A DNA stretch of 64,000 nucleotides, from NCBI GenBank assembly GCA_003149065.1, contig QGFZ01000002.1:62001-126000 (forward strand), given 5' to 3'. The stretch comes from Ruminococcaceae bacterium R-25. GTDB taxonomy: Bacteria > Bacillota > Clostridia > Saccharofermentanales > Saccharofermentanaceae. Below, in pieces: positions 7,600 through 16,100 of this stretch. The notes beneath the pieces were generated by a model. That model searched no databases and had not been told where the DNA came from. It saw only the letters and a list, made by a program, of their open reading frames with translations. Made by a program: the position numbers and the translations under genes. Within the stretch, counting starts at the first letter, position 1; every line of letters starts with the position of its first letter.

Positions 7600-8994
7600 T
7601 TAATTATCGTTTTGTACTTGGGCAGGAGATTTTTCTTCTGCCCATCTTTTTTTGATCTTTTTGAAGATCACGACAGAGATAAAAAGACCGCAAACGCCGG
7701 CGAGCACCCAGGCAAACGGGTCGGATGCTACTGCGATGTAGTAGTTATGGAGCTTTATTGAGCAGAACGACGTGATTATCCTGGCACCGAGCTCGACAAA
7801 ACCAAGGATCATTGCGAGCTGGGCATAACCGACGGACTGGATCGTGTGCCTGTAGATAAAGATCATGGCAAGGAAGAAATAGCAGACAGCACACTCGATG
7901 ACGTAAGGCATTGCCCACGGGATATAGAGCGATATGTCTACATCGGAATCAAAGAAGATCCAGAGAATTTTAGGAACGGCGATTATCGAGATGACAGCTG
8001 CAACGGCCGAATAGACGATGTAGAGCTTTAAGGCGGCCTTTACGCCCTGCTTGATCCTCGTAAGGTTCTTAGCGCCGTAGTTCTGGCCTGCATATGCAGC
8101 CATTGTCTGGCCGACGGAGAACATGCCCATCGTGATGATGCCCTGGAACTTGCTTGCGGCGGTGATAGCGCCGACAGCTATGTAGTCGAAAGTATTAAAT
8201 GCGCTCTGCATGATGACCGTTCCGGATGCGGTGATGCCGTACTGGATAGCCATAGGGATGCCGTATTTGAGCTCTTCTTTGATGATGGCGGAATTCCACT
8301 TCCAGTCTTCTTTGGAAGGCCTTAAGGTCGGCATTTTCGTATAGATAAAGATAACGCAGGGAATGACCGCGAGGCCCTGTGAGACAACTGTCGCAAGGGC
8401 TGCGCCGAATGTTCCCATACGGAATCCCACGATGAACCAGATGTCCAATCCGATGTTTGTAGCAGCAGAACAGATAAGGAAGATCAAAGGCATCAGGCTG
8501 TTTCCGACAGCCCTCATCAGTGAAGCGCAGAAGTTATACATGATAACGCAGACAATTCCTGCGCAGATAGTCGAGATATATGTCAAGGCGTAATCGAAGA
8601 TCTCTTCAGGCGTGTTCATCAGAACGAGCAGGGGACGCATGAAGGCAAGACCGACAATGGTGATGAGGGCAGCGATTATCAAAGACAGGTAAAGGCCGTT
8701 CGTAACGGACTGTCTTACACCTTTAAGATCACCCGCGCCGTATCTCTGGCTCGTAACGATCGAAAACCCTGACACCATGCCGTTCGACGTACCGAACATC
8801 AGGAACATGATGGTGCCCGTAGAACCTACGGCAGCGAGAGCCAACGGGTCGACAGTCCTGCCGACAATTATGGTATCCACGATGTTATAAAGCTGCTGGG
8901 CAACATTTCCCAGCAGGAGCATCAGTGTGAACTTGAATATGATCGACATCGGGTTTCCCTTTGTCATGTCTGTGTCAGTTCTTCTTGCTGCCAT
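7600..8994 (-). CDS. MATE family efflux transporter
   Basis: A 464-residue polytopic membrane protein with about twelve hydrophobic segments. It has the family's opening pattern (GNPMSIIFKFTLMLLLGNVAQQ) and its duplicated two-half layout, including VDTIIVGR in the first half. MATE proteins expel cationic drugs or metabolites in exchange for sodium or protons. The likely ion is sodium, given the sodium pump in this window, but that is inference. AAAGGATCTTT precedes the ATG. A perfect 8-bp inverted repeat (9014-9032) overlaps its probable -10 and may be an operator. No regulator gene is adjacent. Confidence 0.93.
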   Translation of the reverse strand: MAARRTDTDMTKGNPMSIIFKFTLMLLLGNVAQQLYNIVDTIIVGRTVDPLALAAVGSTGTIMFLMFGTSNGMVSGFSIVTSQRYGAGDLKGVRQSVTNGLYLSLIIAALITIVGLAFMRPLLVLMNTPEEIFDYALTYISTICAGIVCVIMYNFCASLMRAVGNSLMPLIFLICSAATNIGLDIWFIVGFRMGTFGAALATVVSQGLAVIPCVIFIYTKMPTLRPSKEDWKWNSAIIKEELKYGIPMAIQYGITASGTVIMQSAFNTFDYIAVGAITAASKFQGIITMGMFSVGQTMAAYAGQNYGAKNLTRIKQGVKAALKLYIVYSAVAAVISIIAVPKILWIFFDSDVDISLYIPWAMPYVIECAVCYFFLAMIFIYRHTIQSVGYAQLAMILGFVELGARIITSFCSIKLHNYYIAVASDPFAWVLAGVCGLFISVVIFKKIKKRWAEEKSPAQVQNDN

Positions 8995-9013
8995 AAAGAT
9001 CCTTTTTAAGTCT

Positions 9014-9032
9014 TATAATGGTGCCCATTATA
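9014..9032 (-). promoter_or_regulatory. Palindrome overlapping the MATE -10 region
   Basis: TATAATGG (9014-9021) and CCATTATA (9025-9032) form a perfect inverted repeat with a 3-nt centre. Read on the minus strand it contains TATAAT about 33 bp before the MATE start, so a dimeric repressor bound here would block the promoter. No -35 was clear. Confidence 0.5.
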
Positions 9033-9259
9033 GGACCGGTTAGTTTCGATTAATATCAGATAACTTGCAAATTTTTAGCTTAATCAATGGTAAAAAAGCC
9101 CGAAAAATATTAAGTTTACGGCTAATTTACATACTTTGCTCTCGAAAGCAAAAAATGAATAATAAATGCGTAAAAAATGAAATCAAGTGCTCCCGAAATG
9201 CTGTATATTCAATTTGTCTGGTAAAAAACGCCATTATCAAAGATCCGGAGGATTAATCA

Positions 9260-12046
9260 ATGAATGAGATAACCCTTAACTGGAATGAATATACAGAATC
9301 AGCAATAAAGACAGCCGCTGAAGGCATTGTCATGCTGGAAAATAAGGACAGGGTCCTTCCTTTAAAGACCGGCGCGCACGTCGCTCTTTTCGGAAGGATG
9401 CAGATCCACTACTACAAGTCCGGAACGGGTTCGGGCGGCATGGTAAACGTCCACCACGTAACGGATATCAGGGAAGGTCTCAATGACTGCGGCAGCATCA
9501 CGCTCGATGCTGAGCTCATGGACATATACGACAAATGGGATGCTGAAAATCCCATCGATGCAGGACTCGGCTGGGGCAAGGAGGCATGGTCCCAGGCCGA
9601 GATGCCTGTGTCATCCGAACTTGCGGAAAAGCTCGCAGGAAGAAACGATTACGCAGTGATCATCATCGCGAGAACAGCAGGCGAAGACCGCGACAACTCA
9701 GCAGAAAAGGGCGCATATTTCTTAAGTGACAGCGAAGAAGAGATGCTCGCAAACGTTACCAAGGCATTCGATAAGACAATCGTCCTTCTTAACGTCGGCA
9801 ACATCATCGACATGTCTTTCGTTGAAAAATACGACATCAAGGGCGTCCTCTACGTATGGCAGGCCGGCATGATCGGCGGCATCAGCGTTGCAAGGGTTTT
9901 GACAGGCAAGGAGAATCCTTCAGGCTGCCTTCCCGATACTATCGCCAAAGAACTTGAAGACTATTCCTCCAATGCCAACTTCTTAAAGGACATCAAGGAA
10001 GACGTCTACCAGGAAGACATCTTCGTCGGTTACAGATACTTCTCAACATTCGATAAGGAAGACGTTCTCTATCCTTTCGGCTTCGGCCTTTCATATACGG
10101 ATTTTGAATTGAAAGATCCTGTTTTCGCTGTCGAAAATGACATCGTAACAGTCAGCGTCACAGTTAAGAACATCGGCGAAGTCTCAGGCAAAAAGGCTGT
10201 AATGCTCTACTGCAAAGCACCTGACGGAAAGCTTTCCAAGCCTTCAAGAGTCTTAGCCGGATTTACAAAGACAGGAAACATCCCTTCCGGATGCGAGGAG
10301 AAGGTCACGATCACAGCACCTTTCAGAAGATTTGCATCCTTTGACGATGACGGCAGGGCAGGTCTCGGCTCAACAGGTTTCGTGCTCGAAAAGGGTTCTT
10401 ACGAGTTCTTCATCGGCAGCGATTTCATGAGCGCCAAGTCAGTTGCTTCATTCGATCTTCCCGAAGCAAAGCTCCTCGAAAAGCTCGACAATGCGCTTCT
10501 TCCGACAAAGCCTTATAAGCGTCTTACTGCAATTCCCAACGGCGACGGCACATATTCAAAGGGCGAAGAGGACACTCCTCTTAAGACCATTGATTTTCTT
10601 GCCACCAGAATGGACAGGGTCCGTCCCGAGATCCCCCAGACAGGCGATAAGGGTATAAAGCTCACAGACGTTAAGCACGGCAAGAATACGATGGACGAGT
10701 TCGTTGCCCAGTTAACTGATGAAGATCTCTGCCTCATTATAAGAGGCGAGGGAATGGGCAGTCCCAAGGTCACTATCGGCACAGCCGCTGCTTTCGGAGG
10801 CGTCACAAAAGAGCTTAAGGCAATGGGCGTTCCTACGCTCTGCTGCACAGACGGCCCTTCAGGCATGAGACTCGACTCCGGCAAGAAGGCATTCTCCCTT
10901 CCTAACGGAACATGCCTTGCTTCGACATTTAATGTTGAACTCGTAGAAGAGCTCTACACATATCTCGGAATCGAGATGCTCTCGAATAAGATCGATGCGC
11001 TCTTAGGTCCCGGAATCAATATTCACAGGCATCCCCTTAACGGCCGTAACTTCGAGTATTTCTCCGAAGATCCGCTTCTTACGGGCCTTATGGCTGCAGC
11101 ACAGGTAAGAGCTCTGGAGAAGTCCGGCGTAACACCCGTAATCAAGCACTTCTGCGCTAATAACCGTGAGACACAAAGACGTGAGATGAGCTCCCGCGTC
11201 TCATCCCGTGCGCTCCGTGAGATCTATCTCCCTGCTTTCGAGATCGCGATCAGGGAAGGCGGCGCAAGATGCGTCATGACGAGCTACAACCGCATCAACG
11301 ACACATACAGTGCAAACCACTACGACCAGAACACCATGATCCTTCGTGAGCAGTGGGGTTTCACAGGCCTTGTAATGACAGACTGGTGGGCTTATATCAA
11401 CAAGGAAGTCACAGTTGCGGAAAAGTATAATCTCGAAGACCACTCCGTAATGGCCAGATCCCAGAATGACGTATATATGGTCTGCACCTGCGTCGAAAAG
11501 GAAAACCTCCTGGAAGCTGATACCTATAAGGAACTTACAGAAGGTGACGGCTCAAATATCACACGCGCAGAGCTCCAGAGAAATGCTATAAACATCCTGA
11601 ACTTTGCCATGAACACACCTGCAATGGACAGGGAAGAAGGCAACGAAGTAACGATCAATCACGTCGACAGCCCGTTCAAGGACGATGACGTTGAGGTCGA
11701 TACCGATGTATTCTACGAGATGTCTGACGAGATCACGATCGAGTGCAAGACAAAGACTTCCAGAGGCAAGGACTTTGTTTTCGGCCTCACATGCGATAAG
11801 CAGGGCTACTACTCACTCGAATTTACTGGTTATTCCAACTTGGGTGAGCTCGCGCAGATCCCGATGACATGCTATATCACGAGCATTCCTTTCGCGGTCA
11901 TCACATGGAACGGCACGAATGGCGAGCTCGTCTCAAAGGAAGCCGAGTGCATGATGTATGCGAAAAACTGTGTCTTCAGGATCCATTTCGCATCAGGCGG
12001 CGTATCGATAAAGAACGTGAAGGTCAAGTACTTAAGACCTCTCTGA
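9260..12046 (+). CDS. GH3 family glycoside hydrolase (beta-glucosidase type, permuted domain order)
   Basis: A 928-residue glycosidase without a signal peptide, so cytoplasmic. The domain order is reversed relative to classic GH3 enzymes. The alpha/beta sandwich domain comes first (about 10-250, with MLENKDRVLPL and YPFGFGLSYTDFEL), then a fibronectin III-like domain (about 280-400), then the TIM-barrel domain (about 480-770). The barrel carries CTDGPSGMR, IKHFCANN and the nucleophile Asp708 in VMTDWWA. A C-terminal beta-rich extension of about 125 residues may bind carbohydrate. This order is known from rumen and gut Firmicutes enzymes. It cleaves terminal beta-linked sugars from oligosaccharides; the exact substrate is not readable. 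ATCCGGAGGAT precedes the ATG. Confidence 0.92.
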   Translation: MNEITLNWNEYTESAIKTAAEGIVMLENKDRVLPLKTGAHVALFGRMQIHYYKSGTGSGGMVNVHHVTDIREGLNDCGSITLDAELMDIYDKWDAENPIDAGLGWGKEAWSQAEMPVSSELAEKLAGRNDYAVIIIARTAGEDRDNSAEKGAYFLSDSEEEMLANVTKAFDKTIVLLNVGNIIDMSFVEKYDIKGVLYVWQAGMIGGISVARVLTGKENPSGCLPDTIAKELEDYSSNANFLKDIKEDVYQEDIFVGYRYFSTFDKEDVLYPFGFGLSYTDFELKDPVFAVENDIVTVSVTVKNIGEVSGKKAVMLYCKAPDGKLSKPSRVLAGFTKTGNIPSGCEEKVTITAPFRRFASFDDDGRAGLGSTGFVLEKGSYEFFIGSDFMSAKSVASFDLPEAKLLEKLDNALLPTKPYKRLTAIPNGDGTYSKGEEDTPLKTIDFLATRMDRVRPEIPQTGDKGIKLTDVKHGKNTMDEFVAQLTDEDLCLIIRGEGMGSPKVTIGTAAAFGGVTKELKAMGVPTLCCTDGPSGMRLDSGKKAFSLPNGTCLASTFNVELVEELYTYLGIEMLSNKIDALLGPGINIHRHPLNGRNFEYFSEDPLLTGLMAAAQVRALEKSGVTPVIKHFCANNRETQRREMSSRVSSRALREIYLPAFEIAIREGGARCVMTSYNRINDTYSANHYDQNTMILREQWGFTGLVMTDWWAYINKEVTVAEKYNLEDHSVMARSQNDVYMVCTCVEKENLLEADTYKELTEGDGSNITRAELQRNAINILNFAMNTPAMDREEGNEVTINHVDSPFKDDDVEVDTDVFYEMSDEITIECKTKTSRGKDFVFGLTCDKQGYYSLEFTGYSNLGELAQIPMTCYITSIPFAVITWNGTNGELVSKEAECMMYAKNCVFRIHFASGGVSIKNVKVKYLRPL

Positions 12047-12049
12047 TGA

Positions 12050-12142
12050 CAGATCAAACTGATATTTACTGGCACTGTCAAAGGCACCGGAAGGCTCATT
12101 ATTCACAGGGAAGACGGAACTGTCACCGGTATTGCCCTTTAA
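12050..12142 (+). other. In-frame, protein-like 30 codons after a double stop
   Basis: The GH3 gene ends TGA TGA (12044-12049). In the same frame, 30 further codons run to TAA at 12142 and read like a beta-hairpin (GTVKGTGRLIIHREDGTV). This may be a decayed C-terminal end, a recombination scar, or chance. There is no separate start codon or ribosome binding site for it. Confidence 0.35.
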
Positions 12143-12149
12143 TTAAGAT

Positions 12150-12203
12150 TTTATATTAATTGCTTTTTGTATTAAAATAGTGTCGGCTCTTTTTGAGCCG
12201 GCA
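12150..12203 (+). promoter_or_regulatory. Possible promoter and 5' hairpin of 12225 gene
   Basis: TTTATA (12150-12155), a 17-bp spacer and TAAAAT (12173-12178) make a reasonable promoter. A 9-bp stem TGTCGGCTC (12181-12189) / GAGCCGGCA (12195-12203) would sit at the very 5' end of the transcript. It lacks a T-run, so it is more likely a transcript-stabilising end than a terminator. Confidence 0.45.
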
Positions 12204-12224
12204 TATTAATTTGCAAGGGGATAT

Positions 12225-13226
12225 ATGAGAAGAGATTACTTCACATGCGTATTCTTGGGACTTATAGCGGGCGCTCTGATGTTCGTCTGTTTTGCGCCGA
12301 TCTATTTTACTTTTGACGGTATAGTTCCCAGAGATTTCTCTGTTTTCGAGCGATGCATGAGCTTCCTCTATGCAATGTTTTTCGTATTCTTCCTTCCTTT
12401 CTTTGCAGCATTCAAGAAAAAGGAATGGATCAACTGGGGCCTTGCAGCTTACGGCGCCATGATCTATCTGCCTTTGTGGTTCTATCCTGCAGAGAAGCTT
12501 GCAATGGAGGATCCCGGCCTTACAACAAAGCTCGGCGCCCTCGTTTTGAAGACCATCTATGAAGTAATGCAGGCTCCTTTCGCAGCTTTATCAAAGCTCA
12601 TCGGAAACACTGCCGCATCAAAGGTCGTATACTGGCTCCTGCCGGTTGCGATCTTCTGGCCTTTGATCTTGAGGATAATCCGCTTTTACAGACTCGCTTA
12701 TCTTTCAGAGCAGCTTAACCCCATGACTCCTGACCAGGCTTCTCCCAAGGCTGCCAGAAAGCCTGCAGTCGCAGGCAAGCCCGAAGTACTGGGTACTGTA
12801 ATCTCAGCTCCCGTAACGGCTCAGACGCCTGCAGACATAACCAGAAAGAGCATCCCCGCAGTAAAGAGCGAAGATGCAGCAAAGCTTCCCCCTTCACCTG
12901 TTGAAGAGAAGCCTGCTATAAAGGACGGCGGCAGAAAACCCCGCGCAGCAGTCAGAGCTCCCGTAAGGCCTGTCCATCTCGGTGTTGAAGCACCCGAGAA
13001 AAAGCCTGTTGAAGCTCTCGGAGCAGGTCCTTCCAAGGAAGAGCCGAAAAGCGAATCGCCCATAGAGCTCTCAGCACCCAAGCCCAAGGCTGATGAGGCA
13101 ATACCGATGCCTCCTCCGAAGCCTAAGGCAGACGATGTTATACAGCTCGGAGCACCCCAGGATTCATCAGACGATGTCATAGTACTGGGCGCACCCCCTG
13201 CAGACGGCACGGATAATAAGGGCTAA
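12225..13226 (+). CDS. Membrane protein with long Pro/Ala/Lys-rich tail
   Basis: No family was recognised. The 333-residue protein has an N-terminal membrane domain of about 165 residues with roughly four hydrophobic segments (about 8-28, 48-65, 70-88, 132-152). A disordered, charged, proline-rich tail of about 155 residues follows, with repeated phrases such as PKPKADE, PPKPKADDV and DDVIxLGAP near the end. The tail is likely cytoplasmic and could serve as a protein-docking region. An AAGGGGA site precedes the ATG. It lies 80 bp ahead of the HlyIII gene, in the same direction. Confidence 0.75.
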   Translation: MRRDYFTCVFLGLIAGALMFVCFAPIYFTFDGIVPRDFSVFERCMSFLYAMFFVFFLPFFAAFKKKEWINWGLAAYGAMIYLPLWFYPAEKLAMEDPGLTTKLGALVLKTIYEVMQAPFAALSKLIGNTAASKVVYWLLPVAIFWPLILRIIRFYRLAYLSEQLNPMTPDQASPKAARKPAVAGKPEVLGTVISAPVTAQTPADITRKSIPAVKSEDAAKLPPSPVEEKPAIKDGGRKPRAAVRAPVRPVHLGVEAPEKKPVEALGAGPSKEEPKSESPIELSAPKPKADEAIPMPPPKPKADDVIQLGAPQDSSDDVIVLGAPPADGTDNKG

Positions 13227-13305
13227 GCAGTTTTCCGCAGGTTGAAAACCTACTTAACACCTTGTAAAATGTATCAGTTGACAAAAAGTATGGAGAATAG
13301 GATCG

Positions 13306-14130
13306 ATGGCTAAGAACAAGAAATACTGGAAGACTTTGCTTGCGAGCAGTTCCGATAAGAAGCATGCCGCACAAACCGGTGAAGACCCTCTCGAAGAAGG
13401 TCTCAAGCAGCTTACATGGTTTGAGAGTTCCAAGCAGGCCGTAAGAAGAGGCCTTAACAAGACCTACGAGACATTCGGCGAAGAAGTCGGCAACTCCATC
13501 ACTTCAGGTGTTGTAGTTCTTTACCTCTTGGGACTTCTTCCGTTCGCAGCTATCAACACATACTTAAGAGTTACAGCCATGGACAGCACAACGCAGGCTC
13601 ATGTCGTTATGTCTGTCATCGCTATATCTGCTTTCATCATCACCTTGATCTTAGCGCTCATCATGTCTACGGTTTACCACCTCATGAAGCACGGAACTCC
13701 TCATAAGAGAGTAATGAACAAGGTCAACAGAAGCGTTGCTTACTTTGCTATCTTAGGTGCTTACACACCTATCTGCATCAACATCTTAAGCCCTATCTCA
13801 GGCGCAGTCCTCTGGGCTTTGGAAGCTGCATGTGCGATCGCAGGTGTTCTCGTTACCGCACTCGCTTATCACACAAAGGTCGGCAAGGGATTCACTTATT
13901 TCATCTATGCATTGATGGGTTGGGGAATCATCTTCAGGATCATCGAGTTCTACAGAAACACTTCAACAGTTACTTTCTGGCTCCTTATGTCCGGCGCGAT
14001 CGTTTACACAGTAGGTATCTTCTTCGCACCTTCCAAGAGAAGATTTAAGTTCTCCCACATGGTATGGCACTTCTTCTGCATTGCAGGCGTCGTACTCCAT
14101 GTTTTGGGATTCGTCTATTTCTTCAAATAA
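13306..14130 (+). CDS. Hemolysin III (PAQR/YqfA) family membrane protein
   Basis: A 274-residue protein with a cytoplasmic Lys-rich N-terminus of about 65 residues and seven hydrophobic segments. The family hallmarks are present: STVYHLM with a conserved His after the second segment, the aromatic GWGIIFRI region, and WHFFCIAGVVLH near the C-terminus, whose His residues bind zinc in PAQR relatives. HlyIII proteins are linked to membrane-lipid homeostasis; the haemolysin name is historical. The start fits a GGAGAATAGGA site. A strong terminator follows. Confidence 0.88.
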   Translation: MAKNKKYWKTLLASSSDKKHAAQTGEDPLEEGLKQLTWFESSKQAVRRGLNKTYETFGEEVGNSITSGVVVLYLLGLLPFAAINTYLRVTAMDSTTQAHVVMSVIAISAFIITLILALIMSTVYHLMKHGTPHKRVMNKVNRSVAYFAILGAYTPICINILSPISGAVLWALEAACAIAGVLVTALAYHTKVGKGFTYFIYALMGWGIIFRIIEFYRNTSTVTFWLLMSGAIVYTVGIFFAPSKRRFKFSHMVWHFFCIAGVVLHVLGFVYFFK

Positions 14131-14154
14131 ATATACTTATCTAAAGAACTTAAT

Positions 14155-14185
14155 GGCCCGTCTTTTTGAAGGCGGGCTTTTCTTT
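14155..14185 (+). terminator. Terminator of HlyIII gene
   Basis: GCCCG (14156-14160) and CGGGC (14173-14177), with further wobble pairs inside, are followed by TTTTCTTTT. Confidence 0.85.
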
Positions 14186-14325
14186 TGAACCGCTCTAAGG
14201 GCTTATATAGTTGCATCACAGCGTTTTTGGGCCTTGAAATTGTTGAAAAATATTAAACCCGCACAACCGGGGATATTCCAAATTATTCAAGTGTACAAAT
14301 CGGATATGCCCCGATACGATTTTTC

Positions 14326-14353
14326 TTGACCGGGGGCCCCCGTAATGTAAAAT
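14326..14353 (+). promoter_or_regulatory. Promoter of flotillin gene with GGGGGCCCCC in the spacer
   Basis: TTGACC (14326-14331), a 16-bp spacer and TAAAAT (14348-14353) match a housekeeping sigma factor promoter. The spacer contains the perfect 10-bp palindrome GGGGGCCCCC (14332-14341), a likely protein-binding site in such an AT-rich setting. Confidence 0.75.
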
Positions 14354-14374
14354 ATTTTTAGCAACAAACAAGGC

Positions 14375-14416
14375 AACCCCGTGTCACAAGGCTTTGTGGC
14401 GTGGGGTTTTCTTAAA
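14375..14416 (+). promoter_or_regulatory. Leader hairpin before flotillin gene
   Basis: ACCCC...GGGGT with an inner CACAA...TTGTG stem is followed by TTTTCTT, resembling an intrinsic terminator placed between promoter and start codon. Attenuation or transcript stabilisation is possible. Confidence 0.5.
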
Positions 14417-14435
14417 CAAATAGGAGGATAGAAAA

Positions 14436-16037
14436 ATGCCGGAAATTTTATTCACATGGCCTGTCATCGTAGCAGCCATCATTGCGGTAGTAGTAATCAT
14501 CATTATTATCTGCAGCTATGTAAAGGCACCGCCGGACAAGGCATACATCATCTCAGGTCTTCGCAAGAATCCTAAGATCTTGATCGGTAGAGCAGGACTC
14601 AAGATGCCCTTCTTCGAGAGAAAGGACGAGCTCCTCATCAAGCAGATCTCAATCGATATCAAGACTGACGGCTTCGTACCTACAGCAGACTTCATCGGTG
14701 TAAACATCGACGCAGTCGCTAAGGTAAGAGTAATGAGTGAAGGTGAAGGCGTTAAGCTCGCCATGAAGAACTTCCTCAACATGAAAGAGCAGCAGATCGC
14801 AGATTCCCTCGTAGATTCCCTTCAGGGTAACATGAGAGAGATCATCGGTACGATCACACTGAAGGACCTCTGCAACGACAGAAAGAAGTTCGGTGACGAG
14901 GTTCAGCAGAAGGCTCAGGAAGACATGAAGCGCTTGGGTATCGAGATCATCTCCTGCAACGTTCAGCACGTAACAGATGAAAAGGATCTCATCAACGCTC
15001 TCGGTCAGGACAACATGGCTAAGATCCAGAAGGATGCTTCGATCGCTAAGGCACAGGCTGACAGAGACGTAGCTATCGCTCAGGCTCAGGCTCAGAAGGA
15101 AGCAAACGACGCTAAGGTCGCAGCTGACACAGAGATCGCTGTAAAGCAGAACGAACTCGCTATCAAGAGAGCAGAACTCAAGACAGTCGAAGATTCAAAG
15201 CAGGCTGAAGCTGACGCAGCTTACGAGATTCAGAGAGAGAATCAGCGTAAGACAATCGAGGTCACAAAGACCAACGCCGACATCGCTCGTCAGGAGAAGG
15301 AAGTCGACCTCAAGAGAAAGGAAGCTGAAGTTAAAGAGCAGGCTCTCGACGCTGAAGTCAAGAAGAAGGCAGAAGCTGAGAAGTTCGCAAAGCAGCAGGC
15401 AGCAGACGCAGCTCTCTATGAGAGACAGAGAAAGGCTGAAGCTGAAAAGTTCGAGCTCGAGAAGCAGCAGGAAGTTAAGAAGATCCAGGCTGAGGCTGAC
15501 CTCTTCGCTAAGCAGAAGGAAGCTGACGCTAGAAAGGCTCAGGCAGCAGCTGACCTCTTCGCTAAGGAGCAGGAAGCTGAAGGTATCCGTAAAGTCGGTG
15601 AAGCTGAAGCTGCAGCTATCGCTGCTAAGGGTTTAGCTGAGGCTGAAGCAATCGACAAGAAGGCTGAAGCTATGAAGAAGTACGGCCAGGCAGCTATGAT
15701 GGAAATGATCGTTAAGGCACTTCCTGAAATGGCAGCAGAGATCGCAAAGCCTCTGTCCACAATCGGCAAGGTAACGATCATCGACTCCGGAAACGGCAGC
15801 GACACTGGCGTAAACTCAATGGGATCCTATGTTCCTTCCGTCCTTGCACAGACAATTGAGTCCGTTAAGGAAACAACAGGAATCGACATCAGAGAGATCA
15901 TGAGAGCTAATACCTACGATGCTAAGGTCAACAAGAACATCACGATCAACGGCCTTGAGAATGTTTCAACAGTAAACCTCTCAACAGGCGACTTAGACAA
16001 TCCAGTAAGCGGTACAACACCGACGACAGAAGATTGA
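14436..16037 (+). CDS. Flotillin-like SPFH-domain membrane protein
   Basis: A 533-residue protein with one N-terminal membrane segment (about 7-27), an SPFH/band 7 domain (about 28-205), and a coiled coil of about 230 residues very rich in Ala, Glu and Lys with repeated AEAEKF, AKQKEAD and KAQA phrases. A C-terminal region (about 440-533) includes QAAMMEMIVKALPEMAAEIAKPL, which in flotillins drives oligomerisation. Flotillins scaffold ordered membrane microdomains that concentrate signalling and cell-wall enzymes. AGGAGGATAG precedes the ATG. A good promoter and a leader hairpin lie upstream. No NfeD-type protease gene, a common neighbour, is adjacent. Confidence 0.92.
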   Translation: MPEILFTWPVIVAAIIAVVVIIIIICSYVKAPPDKAYIISGLRKNPKILIGRAGLKMPFFERKDELLIKQISIDIKTDGFVPTADFIGVNIDAVAKVRVMSEGEGVKLAMKNFLNMKEQQIADSLVDSLQGNMREIIGTITLKDLCNDRKKFGDEVQQKAQEDMKRLGIEIISCNVQHVTDEKDLINALGQDNMAKIQKDASIAKAQADRDVAIAQAQAQKEANDAKVAADTEIAVKQNELAIKRAELKTVEDSKQAEADAAYEIQRENQRKTIEVTKTNADIARQEKEVDLKRKEAEVKEQALDAEVKKKAEAEKFAKQQAADAALYERQRKAEAEKFELEKQQEVKKIQAEADLFAKQKEADARKAQAAADLFAKEQEAEGIRKVGEAEAAAIAAKGLAEAEAIDKKAEAMKKYGQAAMMEMIVKALPEMAAEIAKPLSTIGKVTIIDSGNGSDTGVNSMGSYVPSVLAQTIESVKETTGIDIREIMRANTYDAKVNKNITINGLENVSTVNLSTGDLDNPVSGTTPTTED

Positions 16038-16058
16038 TCTGAAATCTAAAACGTTTTG

Positions 16059-16095
16059 CCCCTTCGGAAGACTCCTTCCGGAGGGGTTTTTTATT
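16059..16095 (+). terminator. Terminator of flotillin gene
   Basis: A 12-bp stem (16059-16070 with 16075-16086, one wobble) has a 4-nt loop and is followed by TTTTTTATT. Confidence 0.92.
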
Positions 16096-16100
16096 GGGGT

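Larger units (their letters stand above)
14131..14435. other. 305-bp intergenic region upstream of flotillin gene
   Basis: No gene is seen. The region holds the HlyIII terminator, a loose inverted repeat (CGGGGATAT near 14268 with ATATGCCCCG near 14304), the flotillin promoter at 14326-14353 and a leader hairpin at 14375-14412. Confidence 0.7.

Noticed and set aside
9065-9256. 63-codon frame ahead of the GH3 gene
   Set aside because: It lies in an AT-rich promoter region, lacks a start site, and does not resemble a protein.
12381-13210. Long minus-strand and alternate frames across the 12225 gene
   Set aside because: They come from the proline/alanine-rich codon pattern of the true gene; the plus-strand frame has start site, membrane pattern and stop.
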